The translations under genes were made by a program, and so were the position numbers. From Algoriphagus sp. (GTDB lineage: Bacteria > Bacteroidota > Bacteroidia > Cytophagales > Cyclobacteriaceae), in the NCBI RefSeq assembly GCF_024305035.1, contig NZ_JAMWZB010000009.1, positions 1-64,000 of the forward strand: DNA of 64,000 nucleotides, given 5' to 3'. Each line of letters opens with the position of its first letter. The first letter of the stretch is position 1. Of the stretch, positions 38,301 to 48,946 are shown piece after piece. The notes under the pieces are model-generated. The model worked only from the letters and a program-made list of their open reading frames with translations. It made no database searches and was not told the DNA's origin.

Positions 38301-40673
38301 ATGAGAATTAAGTACACCTTACTGGCCTTTCTGCTGATTTGGTCAGTAGAATCCATTGCCCAATCTGCACTCTCGGTAGACTACATCATGCGTGACCCTA
38401 AGTGGATGGGTACTTTTCCCTCCTCGGTACGATGGAGTGATGACAGCCAAACGATTTATTTTGAATACAACTTGGAATCCGACCCCTCAGACTCCTTATA
38501 CAAAATCCATCTTGATCAACCTGATCAAATACAAAAAGTCCCTTTAAGGGAAGAAAAAGCGCTCAGAAAAAGTCAGCTGCGGATTAATTCAAATAGAGAG
38601 TTAAGACTTTATGTGGAAAATAACCAAAAAATCTGGCTGGAAGATCTCTCAAAAGGAAAGACAGAGCTCATCTTGGATTGGCCCAATCGACTGAGCAATC
38701 CTAACTTTTTGGCAGATGAAAATTTTATCTCATTTGTCAGTGAGCAAAATCTCTTTGTATTGGATCGAAAAACGGGAACAGTGAGCAAAAAAACAGCGAT
38801 TTCTACCGGAAACCCTCCAAACGAGGACTCAAAAAAATCCGATGAAGCCGACAAAAGTTTTGTGGAGGTTGAAAATCTCAATTTACTGGAGGTTATTAGG
38901 CGACGGCAGGAAACCCAGGAGCTTAGCCGAGCCTACAGAGAAGCGACCCAAAGCGAAACCAAGGAATTTATTTATTACACTTCAGGAAAAAATCCTTCCA
39001 ATCTACAAGTATCACCCGATGCTCGATTTGCAAGTTTTACGTTTTACAGTTCTGCGAGCAATAAAAATACGAAAGTGCCAGACTATGTGGCTGCTTCCGG
39101 GTACACCGAGGACCTCAATTCCCGGCCAAAAGTGGGGACCAATCCTACCAAATCAGAAATCGGGATTTATGATTTGACTCGGGATACGGTGTATTTTGTT
39201 TCCACCAAAAATCTTCCCGGCCTGAAGGATCAGCCGGATTATCTGGCAGATTATCCCGATCGAAAACTAGAGGAGAAAGATCGAGAAGTAGCTTTGTTTG
39301 GTCCGGTGTATTCTCCTGACGGATCCAAAGCGATTATTCAGGCCCGATCCTTTGACAATAAAGACAGATGGATCGCCGAACTTGATTTACTGACAGGAGA
39401 ATTGATTCCCTTGGACCGACAGCGGGATGAAGCTTGGATCGGTGGACCGGGGATTGGCTGGACTTTCTCAGGAGGGACCTTGGGTTGGCTTCCGGACAAC
39501 GCACATATTTATTTTCAATCTGAGGAAAGTGGGTACTCCCATTTGTATGTATTGAATGTCGAATCCAAAGAAAAAACTGCCCTGACCCAAGGGGAATTCG
39601 AGGTTTTTGACCCTTTTATTTCCAAGGATCAAAAGTCTTGGTACCTGACAACTTCCCAAGTAGATCCAGGAGAGCGCCATTTTTACAAAATGCCTCTGAT
39701 GGGTGGAAAATTGGAAAAATTGACCTCCATGTCCGGAAATAATGAGGTAAAGCTTTCCCCGGATGAGAAAAAATTAGCTATTCTTCATTCTTACAGCAAC
39801 CGGCCTACCGAGCTTTTTATCAAAGCCAATAAAGTAAAAGCGGAAGAAAAGCAGTTGACCTTCGGTCAAAGCGAGGAGTTTAAATCCTACCCCTGGCGGG
39901 ATCCTGAAATTATCCGGTTTGAAGCACGGGATGGAGCTAAGGTTCCTGCTCGCATTTATCAACCCGATCCCGACAAAAAGAACGGTGCGGCAGTCATCTT
40001 TGTCCACGGAGCCGGCTATCTCCAAAACGCCCACAAATGGTGGAGCAGCTATTTTAGAGAGTACATGTTTCACAATTTATTAGCTGATTTGGGTTACACA
40101 GTTTTGGATATTGACTACCGAGCCTCTGCGGGTTACGGTCGGGATTGGCGAACTGGGATTTACCGACACATGGGCGGAAAAGACCTGTCTGATCAGACAG
40201 ACGGAGCCAAACACCTCATTGAAAACTATGGGGTAGACGCAGATAAAATTGGAATTTATGGCGGTAGCTATGGAGGCTTTATCACTCTAATGGCCTTATT
40301 TACAGAGCCAGAAACATTCAAATCTGGAGCAGCCCTACGATCGGTTACCGATTGGGCGCATTATAACCACGGTTACACTTCCAATATTCTCAATACACCC
40401 GAAGAAGATCCGATTGCTTACCGCCGCTCCTCTCCTATTTATTATGCGGAAGGACTTCAAGGAAACTTGTTGATCGCCCATGGGATGGTCGATGTGAATG
40501 TGCATTTTCAGGATGTCGTCCGGCTTTCTCAGCGCCTGATTGAACTTGGAAAAGACAATTGGGAAATGGCCATTTATCCGGTAGAAGATCATGGATTTGT
40601 AGAGCCCAGTTCCTGGACAGATGAATACAAGCGAATAGTAAAGCTGTTTAACACTACCCTATTAGATGAATAG
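38301..40673 (+). CDS. S9 family prolyl oligopeptidase / DPP-IV-like peptidase
   Basis: signal peptide, propeller, DIDYRASAGYGRDWRTGIYRHMGGKDL, GIYGGSYGGFITLMAL, LIAHGMVDVNVHFQD, EDHGF. Confidence 0.94.
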   Translation: MRIKYTLLAFLLIWSVESIAQSALSVDYIMRDPKWMGTFPSSVRWSDDSQTIYFEYNLESDPSDSLYKIHLDQPDQIQKVPLREEKALRKSQLRINSNRELRLYVENNQKIWLEDLSKGKTELILDWPNRLSNPNFLADENFISFVSEQNLFVLDRKTGTVSKKTAISTGNPPNEDSKKSDEADKSFVEVENLNLLEVIRRRQETQELSRAYREATQSETKEFIYYTSGKNPSNLQVSPDARFASFTFYSSASNKNTKVPDYVAASGYTEDLNSRPKVGTNPTKSEIGIYDLTRDTVYFVSTKNLPGLKDQPDYLADYPDRKLEEKDREVALFGPVYSPDGSKAIIQARSFDNKDRWIAELDLLTGELIPLDRQRDEAWIGGPGIGWTFSGGTLGWLPDNAHIYFQSEESGYSHLYVLNVESKEKTALTQGEFEVFDPFISKDQKSWYLTTSQVDPGERHFYKMPLMGGKLEKLTSMSGNNEVKLSPDEKKLAILHSYSNRPTELFIKANKVKAEEKQLTFGQSEEFKSYPWRDPEIIRFEARDGAKVPARIYQPDPDKKNGAAVIFVHGAGYLQNAHKWWSSYFREYMFHNLLADLGYTVLDIDYRASAGYGRDWRTGIYRHMGGKDLSDQTDGAKHLIENYGVDADKIGIYGGSYGGFITLMALFTEPETFKSGAALRSVTDWAHYNHGYTSNILNTPEEDPIAYRRSSPIYYAEGLQGNLLIAHGMVDVNVHFQDVVRLSQRLIELGKDNWEMAIYPVEDHGFVEPSSWTDEYKRIVKLFNTTLLDE

Positions 40674-42378
40674 AATCGTATCCACCCGAGGAATCGCACT
40701 ACTGACCAGTGTTCAACTCCTCCTCTTTTCCTGTTCCCGGCCGGCAGAGGAACCCAACCACAAAAGCGGGCTGATCACTGAAAATGCCATGGTCGTTTCT
40801 GCCCGAGGTGAAGCATCTCGAATTGGCGTAGAAATCTTGAAGAAGGGAGGAAATGCCTTTGATGCGATGATGGCTACTGAGATGGCTTTGGCGGTCACCT
40901 TTCCCTTTGCTGGAAATTTGGGCGGTGGCGGTTTTGCGGTGTATCGGATGGCTGACGGGGAGATTGGCTCTTTAGATTACCGAGAGAAAGCACCCATGGC
41001 TGCCAGTAGAGATATGTACCTGGATGAAAATGGAGAAGTGATTCCCGGATTAAGTACACAGGGAGCCCTGGCTTCGGGAGTTCCCGGAACGATAGCCGGG
41101 ATTTTTACTGCACAGGCAAAGTTCGGAAAACTCAGTCCTGCCGAGATTTTACAACCCGTCATTGACTTGGCACGAAATGGCTTTGTGGTCAGCCAACAAC
41201 AAGAATCGAGATTGAGAGGAATCTTAGAAGTAGTCAGAGAAGTCAATGGAGAGGATACTTTTTATGGAAAAGAAAGAAGTGCTGGAGATACAATAAAAAA
41301 TTTAGCTTTGGCACAGACGCTTGAGCGCATTGCACAAAACGGAAGAGATGAGTTTTATAAAGGCGAGACGGCAAAAATCCTGGTTGATCACCTCCAAAGC
41401 CTGGGTGGAATCATCACTTTGGAGGATTTGGAATCTTATCAGGCCGTTTGGAGAGAACCTGTAGTTTTTGATTATAAAGAATTACGCATCATTTCTATGG
41501 CCCCACCGAGTTCTGGAGGAATAACGATCGGACAAATCCTTAAAATGGTCGAGCCTTTTGACTTGAAAAAAATGGGGCACAATTCCTCGGAATACATCCA
41601 AGTCTTAACAGAGGCCATGCGTAGGGCTTATGCCGATCGAAATTTTTATTTGGGTGATCCTGATTTTGTTGCCATCCCAGTTCCAGAGTTACTCGACGAT
41701 GAATACTTAAAATCACGCATGGAAAATTACGATCCGAATTTGGCCACCAAATCAGAGGATCTCGCCGAAGGAAAGGTTCAATTTGCAGAAAGCATGGAAA
41801 CTACCCATTATTCCATCATGGACGCAGAAGGAAATGCCTTGGCGGTGACGACCACCTTAAATGGGGCCTACGGATCAAAAGTTTACTTGGATGAGTTGGG
41901 CTTTTTCATGAACAATGAAATGGATGACTTCAGCAGCAAAGCTGGCGTTCCGAATATGTTTGGCCTAATTGGTGCCGATGCCAATAGCATTGCCCCGGGA
42001 AAACGAATGTTGAGCTCCATGACCCCTACATTGGTGGAGCGGGATGGAGAGCTTTGGATGATTTTGGGTACTCCGGGTGGCTCAACCATTATCACCGCAG
42101 TGGCTCAGACCATTCTCAATGCCTACGAATTTGACATGACCATGCAGGAGGCGGTTGAGGCTCCGAGATTTCATCATCAGTGGCTCCCTGATCAGATTTT
42201 GTTTGAGGAGAAAAGTCTTGACAGTTCGGTATACCGGAGTTTAAGTTCCAAAAATTACCGAATCCATGAAGGCAGAACTCCAATCATAGGTTCAGTAGAC
42301 GCAATAATGCGCTTACCTGATGGAAAACTCGAAGGCGGAGCTGATCCCCGAAGGGAAAATGAGGCAGCTGGATATTAA
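40666..42378 (+). CDS. ggt: gamma-glutamyltransferase
   Basis: GGNAFDAMMATEMALAVTFPFAGNLGGGGFAVYR, ETTHYSIMDAEGNALAVTTTLNGAYGSKV, GKRMLSSMTPTLV, LGTPGGSTIITAV. Confidence 0.95.
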   Translation: MNRIVSTRGIALLTSVQLLLFSCSRPAEEPNHKSGLITENAMVVSARGEASRIGVEILKKGGNAFDAMMATEMALAVTFPFAGNLGGGGFAVYRMADGEIGSLDYREKAPMAASRDMYLDENGEVIPGLSTQGALASGVPGTIAGIFTAQAKFGKLSPAEILQPVIDLARNGFVVSQQQESRLRGILEVVREVNGEDTFYGKERSAGDTIKNLALAQTLERIAQNGRDEFYKGETAKILVDHLQSLGGIITLEDLESYQAVWREPVVFDYKELRIISMAPPSSGGITIGQILKMVEPFDLKKMGHNSSEYIQVLTEAMRRAYADRNFYLGDPDFVAIPVPELLDDEYLKSRMENYDPNLATKSEDLAEGKVQFAESMETTHYSIMDAEGNALAVTTTLNGAYGSKVYLDELGFFMNNEMDDFSSKAGVPNMFGLIGADANSIAPGKRMLSSMTPTLVERDGELWMILGTPGGSTIITAVAQTILNAYEFDMTMQEAVEAPRFHHQWLPDQILFEEKSLDSSVYRSLSSKNYRIHEGRTPIIGSVDAIMRLPDGKLEGGADPRRENEAAGY

Positions 42379-42383
42379 AAACA

Positions 42384-42410
42384 AGGCCTTGAATCCCCTA
42401 TTCAAGGCCT
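42384..42410. terminator. bidirectional terminator
   Basis: AGGCCTTGAAT-cccct-ATTCAAGGCCT between convergent genes. Confidence 0.8.
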
Positions 42411-42417
42411 ATGTTTT

Positions 42418-43914
42418 TTAGAACTTTACTTGCTTAGAAAATACCCGACCAAATCGGTCTTTGGCTTCGAAGACCAAATTCTCGGTTTGATCTGGTTTGA
42501 AGAAAAACATGTGATCATTGAGTTGGGGTTCTACCCATTGTCTGCGGGCGGGCAATTCCGGGCCGGTGTGCAACTCCATACTCCAAGGATCCAAAGCCCG
42601 TATTTTTTCCGGTGAACCCACTTTGATCCCATTTTCATACCAGCTGAGTTCCCATGCCGGATCATAATTCCAGCAGTTGACTGAGACATAATCCTTAAAA
42701 TTAGGATGATACCCTTTGTGATAAACCCTAAATTGTTCCTGTTCACTCAAGTCTGTTCCCTTGTAGGTCCATTTCAGTTCCGAACCCCTTGCTTCATAGA
42801 TTGCATAGCCGCTCGGGGTCCCGTCATAGCAAATTGGCCCTGACCACCAGGCTCCACAAACGGTTCCGTGACAATGCTCGTAAACATGCCCCATGATCAT
42901 ATTGTCATTGAAATGGGTGTGCCCCGATAAGAGGTGGGCTTGGTATCCTTCCAACAGTCGGTAAAGATGTTCCCGATTGCTCACCGTTCCACCCAAAGTA
43001 TCCCGATCAGGATAACGCTCAACGGCTCCGGTATAACTGGGAATATGCAAAGAAACCACCACGGTTTTCCCTTTTTCAACCCAAGCCAAATCCTGCTCTA
43101 GCCAAGCCAATTGTTCTTCAGAGATATAGCCAATGTATTTGGTTCCTACTCCGAGATAAAAAACATCGTCCAAGACCACATGATGAACTTCTCCACGGTT
43201 CCAGGAATAGTAGGTTGGGCCAAAATGACCGCTAAACGTTTGGGCTGTTCCCGCATCAGAGCGAACGCCAAAATCCATGTCATGATTTCCAAGAACCTGA
43301 AAAAAAGGAATTCCTGTTGCGGCAATCCCTTGATTATACTCCTTAAATAGTTCCAAACGGTCAAAAACCAGATCCCCACAGCCAATCCCAAACATATTGG
43401 GGTCATTGATTTTGGCGATGGTCTGTTGTACATCCGGAATACTGGTACTTAACAGTTGTTCGGCTTCGTAGGCGTCCTGGATCTGAGTATCGGAAAGCAG
43501 TAAGAAATGATGGTTTTCATCCGATTGGATGGTTTTGGTTAGTTCAAAGGAAATCTGCTGCTCCTCCTGGTCGGCCTGTAATCGTTCATAAAACCGGCCA
43601 GAACCATTTTGTTGACGTTGGATTTGATATCCTGAAGGAAGGGAAACAAATACAAATTGCCGATCCGAGGAGCTGAGAAGGGTGTATTCTCCATTTTGAT
43701 CGGTCTGCACAACTGACCTTCCATCCGAGATGGCAACCCCAGATATACCTTTTCCTGCAGCACTTACTTTCCCCCGAACACGAATCGGTGAAAACCGGGA
43801 TACCATTGCTTGCTTTTGGAAGGTAGGGTTTTCTGCTAATACAGCGCCTCCCATACCCCAAAACATCGCCGAACTGGCCCCCAATGATTTGATAAATTCT
43901 CTCCGTTTAACCAT
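42418..43914 (-). CDS. calcineurin-like phosphoesterase, Tat-exported
   Basis: MVKRREFIKSLGASSAMF; LLLSDTQIQDAYEAEQL, VLGNHDMDFGV, LLSGHTHFND; C-terminal MetallophosC-like region. Confidence 0.9.
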   Translation of the reverse strand: MVKRREFIKSLGASSAMFWGMGGAVLAENPTFQKQAMVSRFSPIRVRGKVSAAGKGISGVAISDGRSVVQTDQNGEYTLLSSSDRQFVFVSLPSGYQIQRQQNGSGRFYERLQADQEEQQISFELTKTIQSDENHHFLLLSDTQIQDAYEAEQLLSTSIPDVQQTIAKINDPNMFGIGCGDLVFDRLELFKEYNQGIAATGIPFFQVLGNHDMDFGVRSDAGTAQTFSGHFGPTYYSWNRGEVHHVVLDDVFYLGVGTKYIGYISEEQLAWLEQDLAWVEKGKTVVVSLHIPSYTGAVERYPDRDTLGGTVSNREHLYRLLEGYQAHLLSGHTHFNDNMIMGHVYEHCHGTVCGAWWSGPICYDGTPSGYAIYEARGSELKWTYKGTDLSEQEQFRVYHKGYHPNFKDYVSVNCWNYDPAWELSWYENGIKVGSPEKIRALDPWSMELHTGPELPARRQWVEPQLNDHMFFFKPDQTENLVFEAKDRFGRVFSKQVKF

Positions 43915-43925
43915 AGTTTATGCGT

Positions 43926-44972
43926 TTATTGATTAGAAAATGGAACCCTGAGACTGGCATAAGTTTCCGCTTCCAGCCCCTTGATATGAAAGTCAACCGA
44001 ACGATTCTGCCAATCAATTTCGGCTAATCCATAATTTAGTTTTGCGATCAATTCACCGATCCGAAATCGGTTCTCTTCCTCCCCTGCCTTACTCCAAGTA
44101 TGGGTCAATCCACTTGAGGTAATTTCATAGAGGCCTTCTGGAAAGCGTTCATCTTCCAATTTCATCAATTCAGCAATATGTCGATCCCCACTGAGCAGAA
44201 TAGGTGTTTTTACAGCTGATGAAGCGATCAAGTCCAAGAGCCGTTCCCGTTCTTTGGGGAAATTAGCCCATTTTTCATACACATGGTCCACTGGTAAAAA
44301 TTGAATTCCGGACACAATTAAATTGACCTGAGCCTGGCTGGTGTTTAATTCATTTTCCAACCATTTCCATTGCGCTTCTCCTAAAATCTGTCCCTGCTCA
44401 TTGGGAAGGTAATTTCGATTTTCACGCATCAGCGTATCGCGGTGATAGCGCGCATCAAGGAGAATTACCTTCACTTGTTTATCCCCTGAACCAAACATAT
44501 AAGCGGCATAAGCTCCTTCCCGCTTTCGCTCGGGGGCACTTTTGGGTACATCCAAAAAATCCATCATCAACTGTTGAGATTCTTTCTTTTTCGCATAATA
44601 TTTTCCCCCATCATTGATCCCATAATCGTGATCATCCCAGATGCCAATGATGGCGGTGGAATTTCTTAATTCCTGGTATTTAGGTTGGGCTTTTTGCCGG
44701 GCATATTTTTCCCGAAGCGTATCCATAGAATGAGTATCCCCATAGATGTTATCCCCCATCCAAATCCATAGGTCGGAATTCTCCGCTAAAATCGGATCCC
44801 ATAGTGGCTGGGGATCATCTTGTCTATTGCATGAACCAAAAGTGATGGTGGTGATGGATTCCCCTTTGGTGACGGATTTTTTGGAATCGCAGGAAGCCAG
44901 GCCAAGCAGGGCGACAAAAACGAAGGTGATGTTTAGCAGTTTCATGATGGGTAGTGATTTATAAGGATTCAA
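43926..44972 (-). CDS. PhoD-like alkaline phosphatase family lipoprotein
   Basis: FGSCNRQDDPQPLWDPILAENSDLWIWMGDNIYGD, GIWDDHDYGINDGGKYY, LLSGDRHIAEL. Confidence 0.92.
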   Translation of the reverse strand: MNPYKSLPIMKLLNITFVFVALLGLASCDSKKSVTKGESITTITFGSCNRQDDPQPLWDPILAENSDLWIWMGDNIYGDTHSMDTLREKYARQKAQPKYQELRNSTAIIGIWDDHDYGINDGGKYYAKKKESQQLMMDFLDVPKSAPERKREGAYAAYMFGSGDKQVKVILLDARYHRDTLMRENRNYLPNEQGQILGEAQWKWLENELNTSQAQVNLIVSGIQFLPVDHVYEKWANFPKERERLLDLIASSAVKTPILLSGDRHIAELMKLEDERFPEGLYEITSSGLTHTWSKAGEEENRFRIGELIAKLNYGLAEIDWQNRSVDFHIKGLEAETYASLRVPFSNQ

Positions 44973-45183
44973 AAATGCACAGGGATCCTCAAATCTTCTA
45001 GACCGTGGAAAAACTTAAAGAAGAAATAACCTAAAAATCACATGGAAAAGATCGAACAAGTAATTGTGATTCAAAAGATTATTTGCAAAATTTAAGGTGT
45101 TCATGCTTAATGAAAAGCAATCGGGTTCCTACAAAGATTTTAGTGGGTGTTTTTAAGTGTTTCAACTCTTTTACTCTATTCCT

Positions 45184-46245
45184 ATGGTCACACATTATCT
45201 CATTACCAATCGGGAAGTTACCTCCCGCAACAGCAAAAACTACATCGCAGTTAATGATCGTGAATACATGCGAAAAGATGGGGATGAGGAAGCCAGACAT
45301 AACTTGCGTTATGGAACCGTTCGCTTCGATCCCAACAAAGCAAAAAAGCTAAAGGATTTTGACATCAAAATCCTTCCAGAGGTGAACGAAGATTTGCTTG
45401 CCAAATACGCAGACGATAAGGAGGTCAACAAATCGGTTTTTCCCTCCTCTCAGGTTTTTAATGAGCTCTATGAAGCCGGAGTTGCTGCTGGAGAAAAAGC
45501 CAAGGGCATGCCAATTCAGGAAGATATTCTGGTTTTTGTTCATGGGTTCAAATCCGATTTGGAAACAGCCATGCAAACCCTGGCCGAGCTGCACCGAAAA
45601 TACGTAGAACCTGAAAACTCCCCTATCAAGCATCTGGTCCTGTTCACCTGGCCGGCAAAGAAAAAACTGTTGAAATACCGTTCCGACGCCTACGATGCCA
45701 TGCAGTCTGGGTTTGCCTTGGCTCGTTCCATGGCTTCGCTCAGAGAGTTTTTCAAAAAGAAATTTGTGGAGGAGCGGAAGCCTCTATGCCAACAAAAAAT
45801 TCATTTGATGTGCCATAGCATGGGGAATCGAGTCTTGGAAAATATGGTAAGAGGTGTGGTCGACATCGGCATGGAAATCAATTCCCTTTTCGCAGAAATC
45901 ATCCTAGTGGGAGCAGATATCGATTATTATGCGCTGGAGCAACCCCATCCCCTCTATCGTTTGATTGATTTTGGAGAGCGGGTTCATGTGTATTATCACA
46001 ACAAAGATCAAGCTTTGGGTGTTTCCGAGCTAACCAAAAATGCCTTCAATCGACTCGGAAGATGGGGAGCCAAAAATTCCATCAATCTTCCCGATGATAT
46101 TTACCAATGCGATGTCACCCCCATCCAAGATGACAAAGGGTTGCTCCACGACACGGTTCACCATTGGTATTATACCAATTCCCCTTCAGTAGTCGAAGAT
46201 ATCATCCACGTGATCCAGGGTGAAGGTTCCATTTTTAGCTCATAA
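45184..46245 (+). CDS. DUF900-type alpha/beta hydrolase
   Basis: DILVFVHGFKSDLETAM, LMCHSMGNRVLENM nucleophile elbow, EIILVGADIDY; ATG at 45184. Confidence 0.85.
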   Translation: MVTHYLITNREVTSRNSKNYIAVNDREYMRKDGDEEARHNLRYGTVRFDPNKAKKLKDFDIKILPEVNEDLLAKYADDKEVNKSVFPSSQVFNELYEAGVAAGEKAKGMPIQEDILVFVHGFKSDLETAMQTLAELHRKYVEPENSPIKHLVLFTWPAKKKLLKYRSDAYDAMQSGFALARSMASLREFFKKKFVEERKPLCQQKIHLMCHSMGNRVLENMVRGVVDIGMEINSLFAEIILVGADIDYYALEQPHPLYRLIDFGERVHVYYHNKDQALGVSELTKNAFNRLGRWGAKNSINLPDDIYQCDVTPIQDDKGLLHDTVHHWYYTNSPSVVEDIIHVIQGEGSIFSS

Positions 46246-46248
46246 GCC

Positions 46249-47853
46249 ATGCGAAGAAAATTTTCAGATTTACATTGCCACAATCACATGCGGGCCCATT
46301 TTCAGATGCAGGAGAAGGAGCGGAAATTTCGGCGCAGTGATAAGTTCAGTCCTTGGACAGTAATCGCTTCCAATCGAAGAAACTACCAAGCCGGAAAAAT
46401 GGGGGCCTCCTATTCTCAAATGGATCTGGTCAAATGCTGGAATTCGAATTTGAGACTGACCTTTAATTCCCTCTACCCGCTTGAGCGGGAATTTGTCAAA
46501 GGAATGAAGCCGCAATTCGGAGAGGATAAATGGTATAAGTTTCTGATCGCATTTGCTACCTCACATAAGCTTCCATTACGGGATTTTATCCAAGTGGCTT
46601 ATATGCGGATTCCGGATGCAGCAGTCGATTTTTTTCAATCTCCAGCATATGATTATTGGGAATCGCTAAACCGGGAATTGGAGTTTGTGAGCATGGATTC
46701 GGGGAAAGTAATCCACAAGAATGAAATTCATATTCCCGGGAAATTTATCGGCCGGAAAAAAGCTGAAATGCGAAGAATGCAGCAGTTTCCCAAGTCTTAC
46801 CTTGCTAAAAAAGCAGCTTACAAAATTCCCGCTGATCGAAGGGAATTGGAAGCTTCGCTACTTGATGATCAGGAGATCACCATGATTTTGACCATAGAAG
46901 GTGCCCATGCTTTGGGTACGGACAGGGTAGGATCCATCGAAGAAATCTCCGATCGGATTCACTTCATCAAGACGGTCTGGAAATTTCCTGTTTTCTTTAT
47001 CACGTTTGCCCATCATTTTGATAATCATCTTTGCGGCCATGCACATTCCATTCCGGATATGGGGAAAATGCTTTTGAACCAGCGAAAACGAATGAACGGG
47101 GGGTTCAACAATGATGGAAGACGTGTGATCAAAGCGCTCCTGAGTATTGACTCGAACTTTGAACGGGATTCAAGCCTAGGCTACCGAATTCTTATCGACG
47201 TCAAGCACATGAGTGCACGCTCACGCAAAGAGTTTTACAGTTTGGTCAATAAATGCCATCAAAAAGGAGATCGAATCCCCGTGATCGCTTCTCACTGTGC
47301 CTATTCGGGGATTTCCACTCTGGACAAGCATATCGAACGGGAAGATCAGGAACAAGACGACTACACCGATCCCAGCGGAAAATTCAATGCCTGGAATATC
47401 AATATGTGCGATGAGGATATCGAAATGATTGTGAAAACCAAAGGGCTTTTCGGCCTTTCTTTTGATCAGCGGATATTGGGAATCACTAAAAAAGACCTGA
47501 AAGAAAACCCAAATCGAAACGGGATTCAGCTTATTTGGGAAAACCTAGAAGCCATTATCCAAAGTCCCTATACCAATCCGAATCTCAACAACCAAGAAAA
47601 GGAACAAGTCTGGAAATGCATCACGATTGGAACGGACTTCGAAGGTCTGATCGATCCCGTGGACCCTTATCCCAGCGCTCTGGAGTTTGAATTGATGGCC
47701 AATAATTTGGTTTTCACCATCGATCAAGCACGAAAATCAGGAAACAAAAAGTACCTCAACCACCTCCAATCGCGGGAAGATGTAGCCGCGGCTGTGAATG
47801 ATTTTTGTTTTGGGAATGCGGAGCGGTTTGTAATGGAAAACTACCCCAGATAA
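46249..47853 (+). CDS. divergent membrane-dipeptidase (M19)-like metallohydrolase
   Basis: FSDLHCHNH, LTIEGAHALG, ILIDVKHMSA, PVIASHCAYSG, ITIGTDFEGLIDP in M19 order. Confidence 0.7.
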   Translation: MRRKFSDLHCHNHMRAHFQMQEKERKFRRSDKFSPWTVIASNRRNYQAGKMGASYSQMDLVKCWNSNLRLTFNSLYPLEREFVKGMKPQFGEDKWYKFLIAFATSHKLPLRDFIQVAYMRIPDAAVDFFQSPAYDYWESLNRELEFVSMDSGKVIHKNEIHIPGKFIGRKKAEMRRMQQFPKSYLAKKAAYKIPADRRELEASLLDDQEITMILTIEGAHALGTDRVGSIEEISDRIHFIKTVWKFPVFFITFAHHFDNHLCGHAHSIPDMGKMLLNQRKRMNGGFNNDGRRVIKALLSIDSNFERDSSLGYRILIDVKHMSARSRKEFYSLVNKCHQKGDRIPVIASHCAYSGISTLDKHIEREDQEQDDYTDPSGKFNAWNINMCDEDIEMIVKTKGLFGLSFDQRILGITKKDLKENPNRNGIQLIWENLEAIIQSPYTNPNLNNQEKEQVWKCITIGTDFEGLIDPVDPYPSALEFELMANNLVFTIDQARKSGNKKYLNHLQSREDVAAAVNDFCFGNAERFVMENYPR

Positions 47854-47866
47854 TCGAAAGTAGAAA

Positions 47867-48826
47867 TTAATCTTCCCCGAAAATCTCTTTCACTACCCAG
47901 CCCTTTCCCCACTCTTCGATTTCCTTTTCGGTCCAGAGTTCAGGGAAAAAGATCACTTTTTGAAAACGCGGAGGAAGGTATTTCTGCCAGTTAGTGCCTC
48001 CGGTAGCAGCAATATCCACCGGATCGCGCTGCAGGTAGCGAACCGCCGACTTGTAATGTGCCAATGGCCAAAACACATTGGCTTTCAAATCCAACTGCTT
48101 CATGAGCTCAGTCAACTCTTCATCCGGCTGATTGATTTCCAGGTAGCGCTGCCAGAGATTTTTTCTTCGGTAGTTTTCGATCAATTCTTTGAGCTTTTTC
48201 CCATACTTGAGCTCAAAATTTTTCAGCGTCAATGTCTTTTCTCCCGTTGCCAACTCAATGGCTCCCTGCTGCCAATACAAATGCTCAAAAAGATCATCCG
48301 AAGGAGAATGGTAGTCAAATTCGTCTCTTCGATTCAATGTGACTAAATGAAAAGCATCCGTTGCCATCAGTTCGATTTCCCGGTATTGGGCACTTTGAAA
48401 ACCCGAAGACGGAAGAAGCGACATGCGAAATTTCAAGAATTGTTCTCGCTCCATGCCCTTCCACATCATGGCAAAGGAAGAAATCAAATGGTCCAGGTAC
48501 ATCAGAATTCGCTCCAAGCGTTGCTTGAAAAATTCTTGGGAAAGCGGCTTATGATCAGCGATTTGTTCCATTTCAGAAATAATCAGCTTGAAATACAGTT
48601 CGGTAATCTGATGATAAATAATAAAAATCTTTTCATCCTTGAAGCTGGTTTTGGGTTGCTGAAGGGAGAGCAACACATCCAAATTGATATATTCCCAATA
48701 GGTTAAATAATCTGCATAAAGCAAGCCCTCCAAATAGGAAAGCATATCTTGTCCGGAGGCTTTGAATTTCTCCTCGAGCAAATGGATTTTATCTAAAATC
48801 TGAGGATCAAATTGGTTTTCGTGCAT
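47867..48826 (-). CDS. tryptophan 2,3-dioxygenase family protein (divergent)
   Basis: IIYHQITELYFKLIISEM, FRMSLLPSSGFQSAQYREIEL, ATGGTNWQKYLPP. Confidence 0.85.
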   Translation of the reverse strand: MHENQFDPQILDKIHLLEEKFKASGQDMLSYLEGLLYADYLTYWEYINLDVLLSLQQPKTSFKDEKIFIIYHQITELYFKLIISEMEQIADHKPLSQEFFKQRLERILMYLDHLISSFAMMWKGMEREQFLKFRMSLLPSSGFQSAQYREIELMATDAFHLVTLNRRDEFDYHSPSDDLFEHLYWQQGAIELATGEKTLTLKNFELKYGKKLKELIENYRRKNLWQRYLEINQPDEELTELMKQLDLKANVFWPLAHYKSAVRYLQRDPVDIAATGGTNWQKYLPPRFQKVIFFPELWTEKEIEEWGKGWVVKEIFGED

Positions 48827-48946
48827 GGGGCAACTTTTAGGAAAAAAGATAGTTTTTTAAGAAGCGATCTATTTATTTCGGGTCTAGGCGGGAAGCTTTT
48901 CTTCCCGGTAAAATTGTCTGATAGAATTCAATAAACCAAATCAACT

